Origin: VBCK01 sp035511515 | GTDB taxonomy: Bacteria > Pseudomonadota > Gammaproteobacteria > Burkholderiales > Burkholderiaceae_F | DNA length: 30,901 bases | Direction: 5' to 3' | Assembly: GCA_035511515.1 (NCBI GenBank) | Contig: DATKFG010000107.1 | Coordinates: forward strand, 1 to 30,901 | Position numbers and translations under genes: made by a program | Shown: positions 30,715 to 30,901 of the stretch, piece by piece | Layout of the letters: each line of letters starts with the position of its first letter | How positions within the stretch are numbered: position 1 is the stretch's first letter | Notes under the pieces: generated by a model | The model's input: the letters and a program-made list of their open reading frames with translations, nothing else | Told to the model about the DNA's origin: nothing | The model's database searches: none

Positions 30715-30901
30715 GGCGCGATCGGGCGGCGCAGCACGATGAACATGGAGGCCAGCATATCAAGCGACCGGCCAGGCCGGCGGTTCAGCCGCGCTGGGAA
30801 CCGCCATCCGGCTGTCTTTCAGGCGCACGCCGCTACGCGCCGGCGCGATGCCTTCGTTCATTCGAGACCTTCCATCGTCGCTTGCATTTATTAAGCAGAC
30901 C

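Overview
This window is GC-rich chromosomal DNA, densely coding on both strands, with no rRNA, tRNA, CRISPR array, transposase or phage gene that I can see. Stop codons of neighbours often overlap, and RNA-level spacing is tight. The gene content (GluQ-RS, MetY, RhlE, a two-haem DUF1111 oxidoreductase, a kinase fused to a universal stress domain, DUF3365-HAMP, QseBC-like regulators) suggests a betaproteobacterium, probably of the Burkholderiales. That placement is inference from gene families and base composition; no marker gene proves it.

Layout. 96-3200 (-) encodes a membrane-anchored multi-PAS diguanylate cyclase, with a GC-rich hairpin repeat just beyond its stop. A divergent spacer with two palindromes separates it from gluQ (3426, +), a CoA-binding protein gene, and then a long leader that precedes a translationally coupled trio: metY, a calcineurin-like metallophosphoesterase, and a Ser/Thr kinase fused to a universal stress domain (5021-8474). 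On the minus strand follow a secreted di-haem oxidoreductase and a stand-alone CZB zinc-sensor protein (8499-10504), a 311-base non-coding spacer with a possible structured RNA, and rhlE (10816-12186). A 3' fragment of a terC-like gene lies beside rhlE.

12652-16582 (+) is a three-gene signalling operon: a membrane-anchored FecR-domain protein, a DUF3365/HAMP haem sensor, and a second Ser/Thr kinase with a duplicated C-terminal module. 16593-17934 (-) holds a class II aldolase/adducin gene and a carboxymuconolactone decarboxylase-like gene. 18030-21641 (-) holds a CheB-CheR-PAS-histidine kinase fusion and a small unknown gene. Next come a cysteine-bearing membrane protein of unknown function, a secreted beta-helix protein, a GNAT acetyltransferase, an AhpD-like protein, a secreted kelch protein, a CBS-domain protein, a small membrane protein, a CaCA-type cation exchanger, and a QseBC-like two-component pair (28634-30714, -).

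The theme is signalling. One window carries a c-di-GMP synthase, two unrelated Ser/Thr kinase operons, a CheB/CheR-coupled histidine kinase, a CZB sensor and a classical two-component system. The best candidates for something little described are the FecR / haem-sensor / kinase operon and the metY / phosphoesterase / kinase-USP operon. Both are inferred from gene order and domains only.
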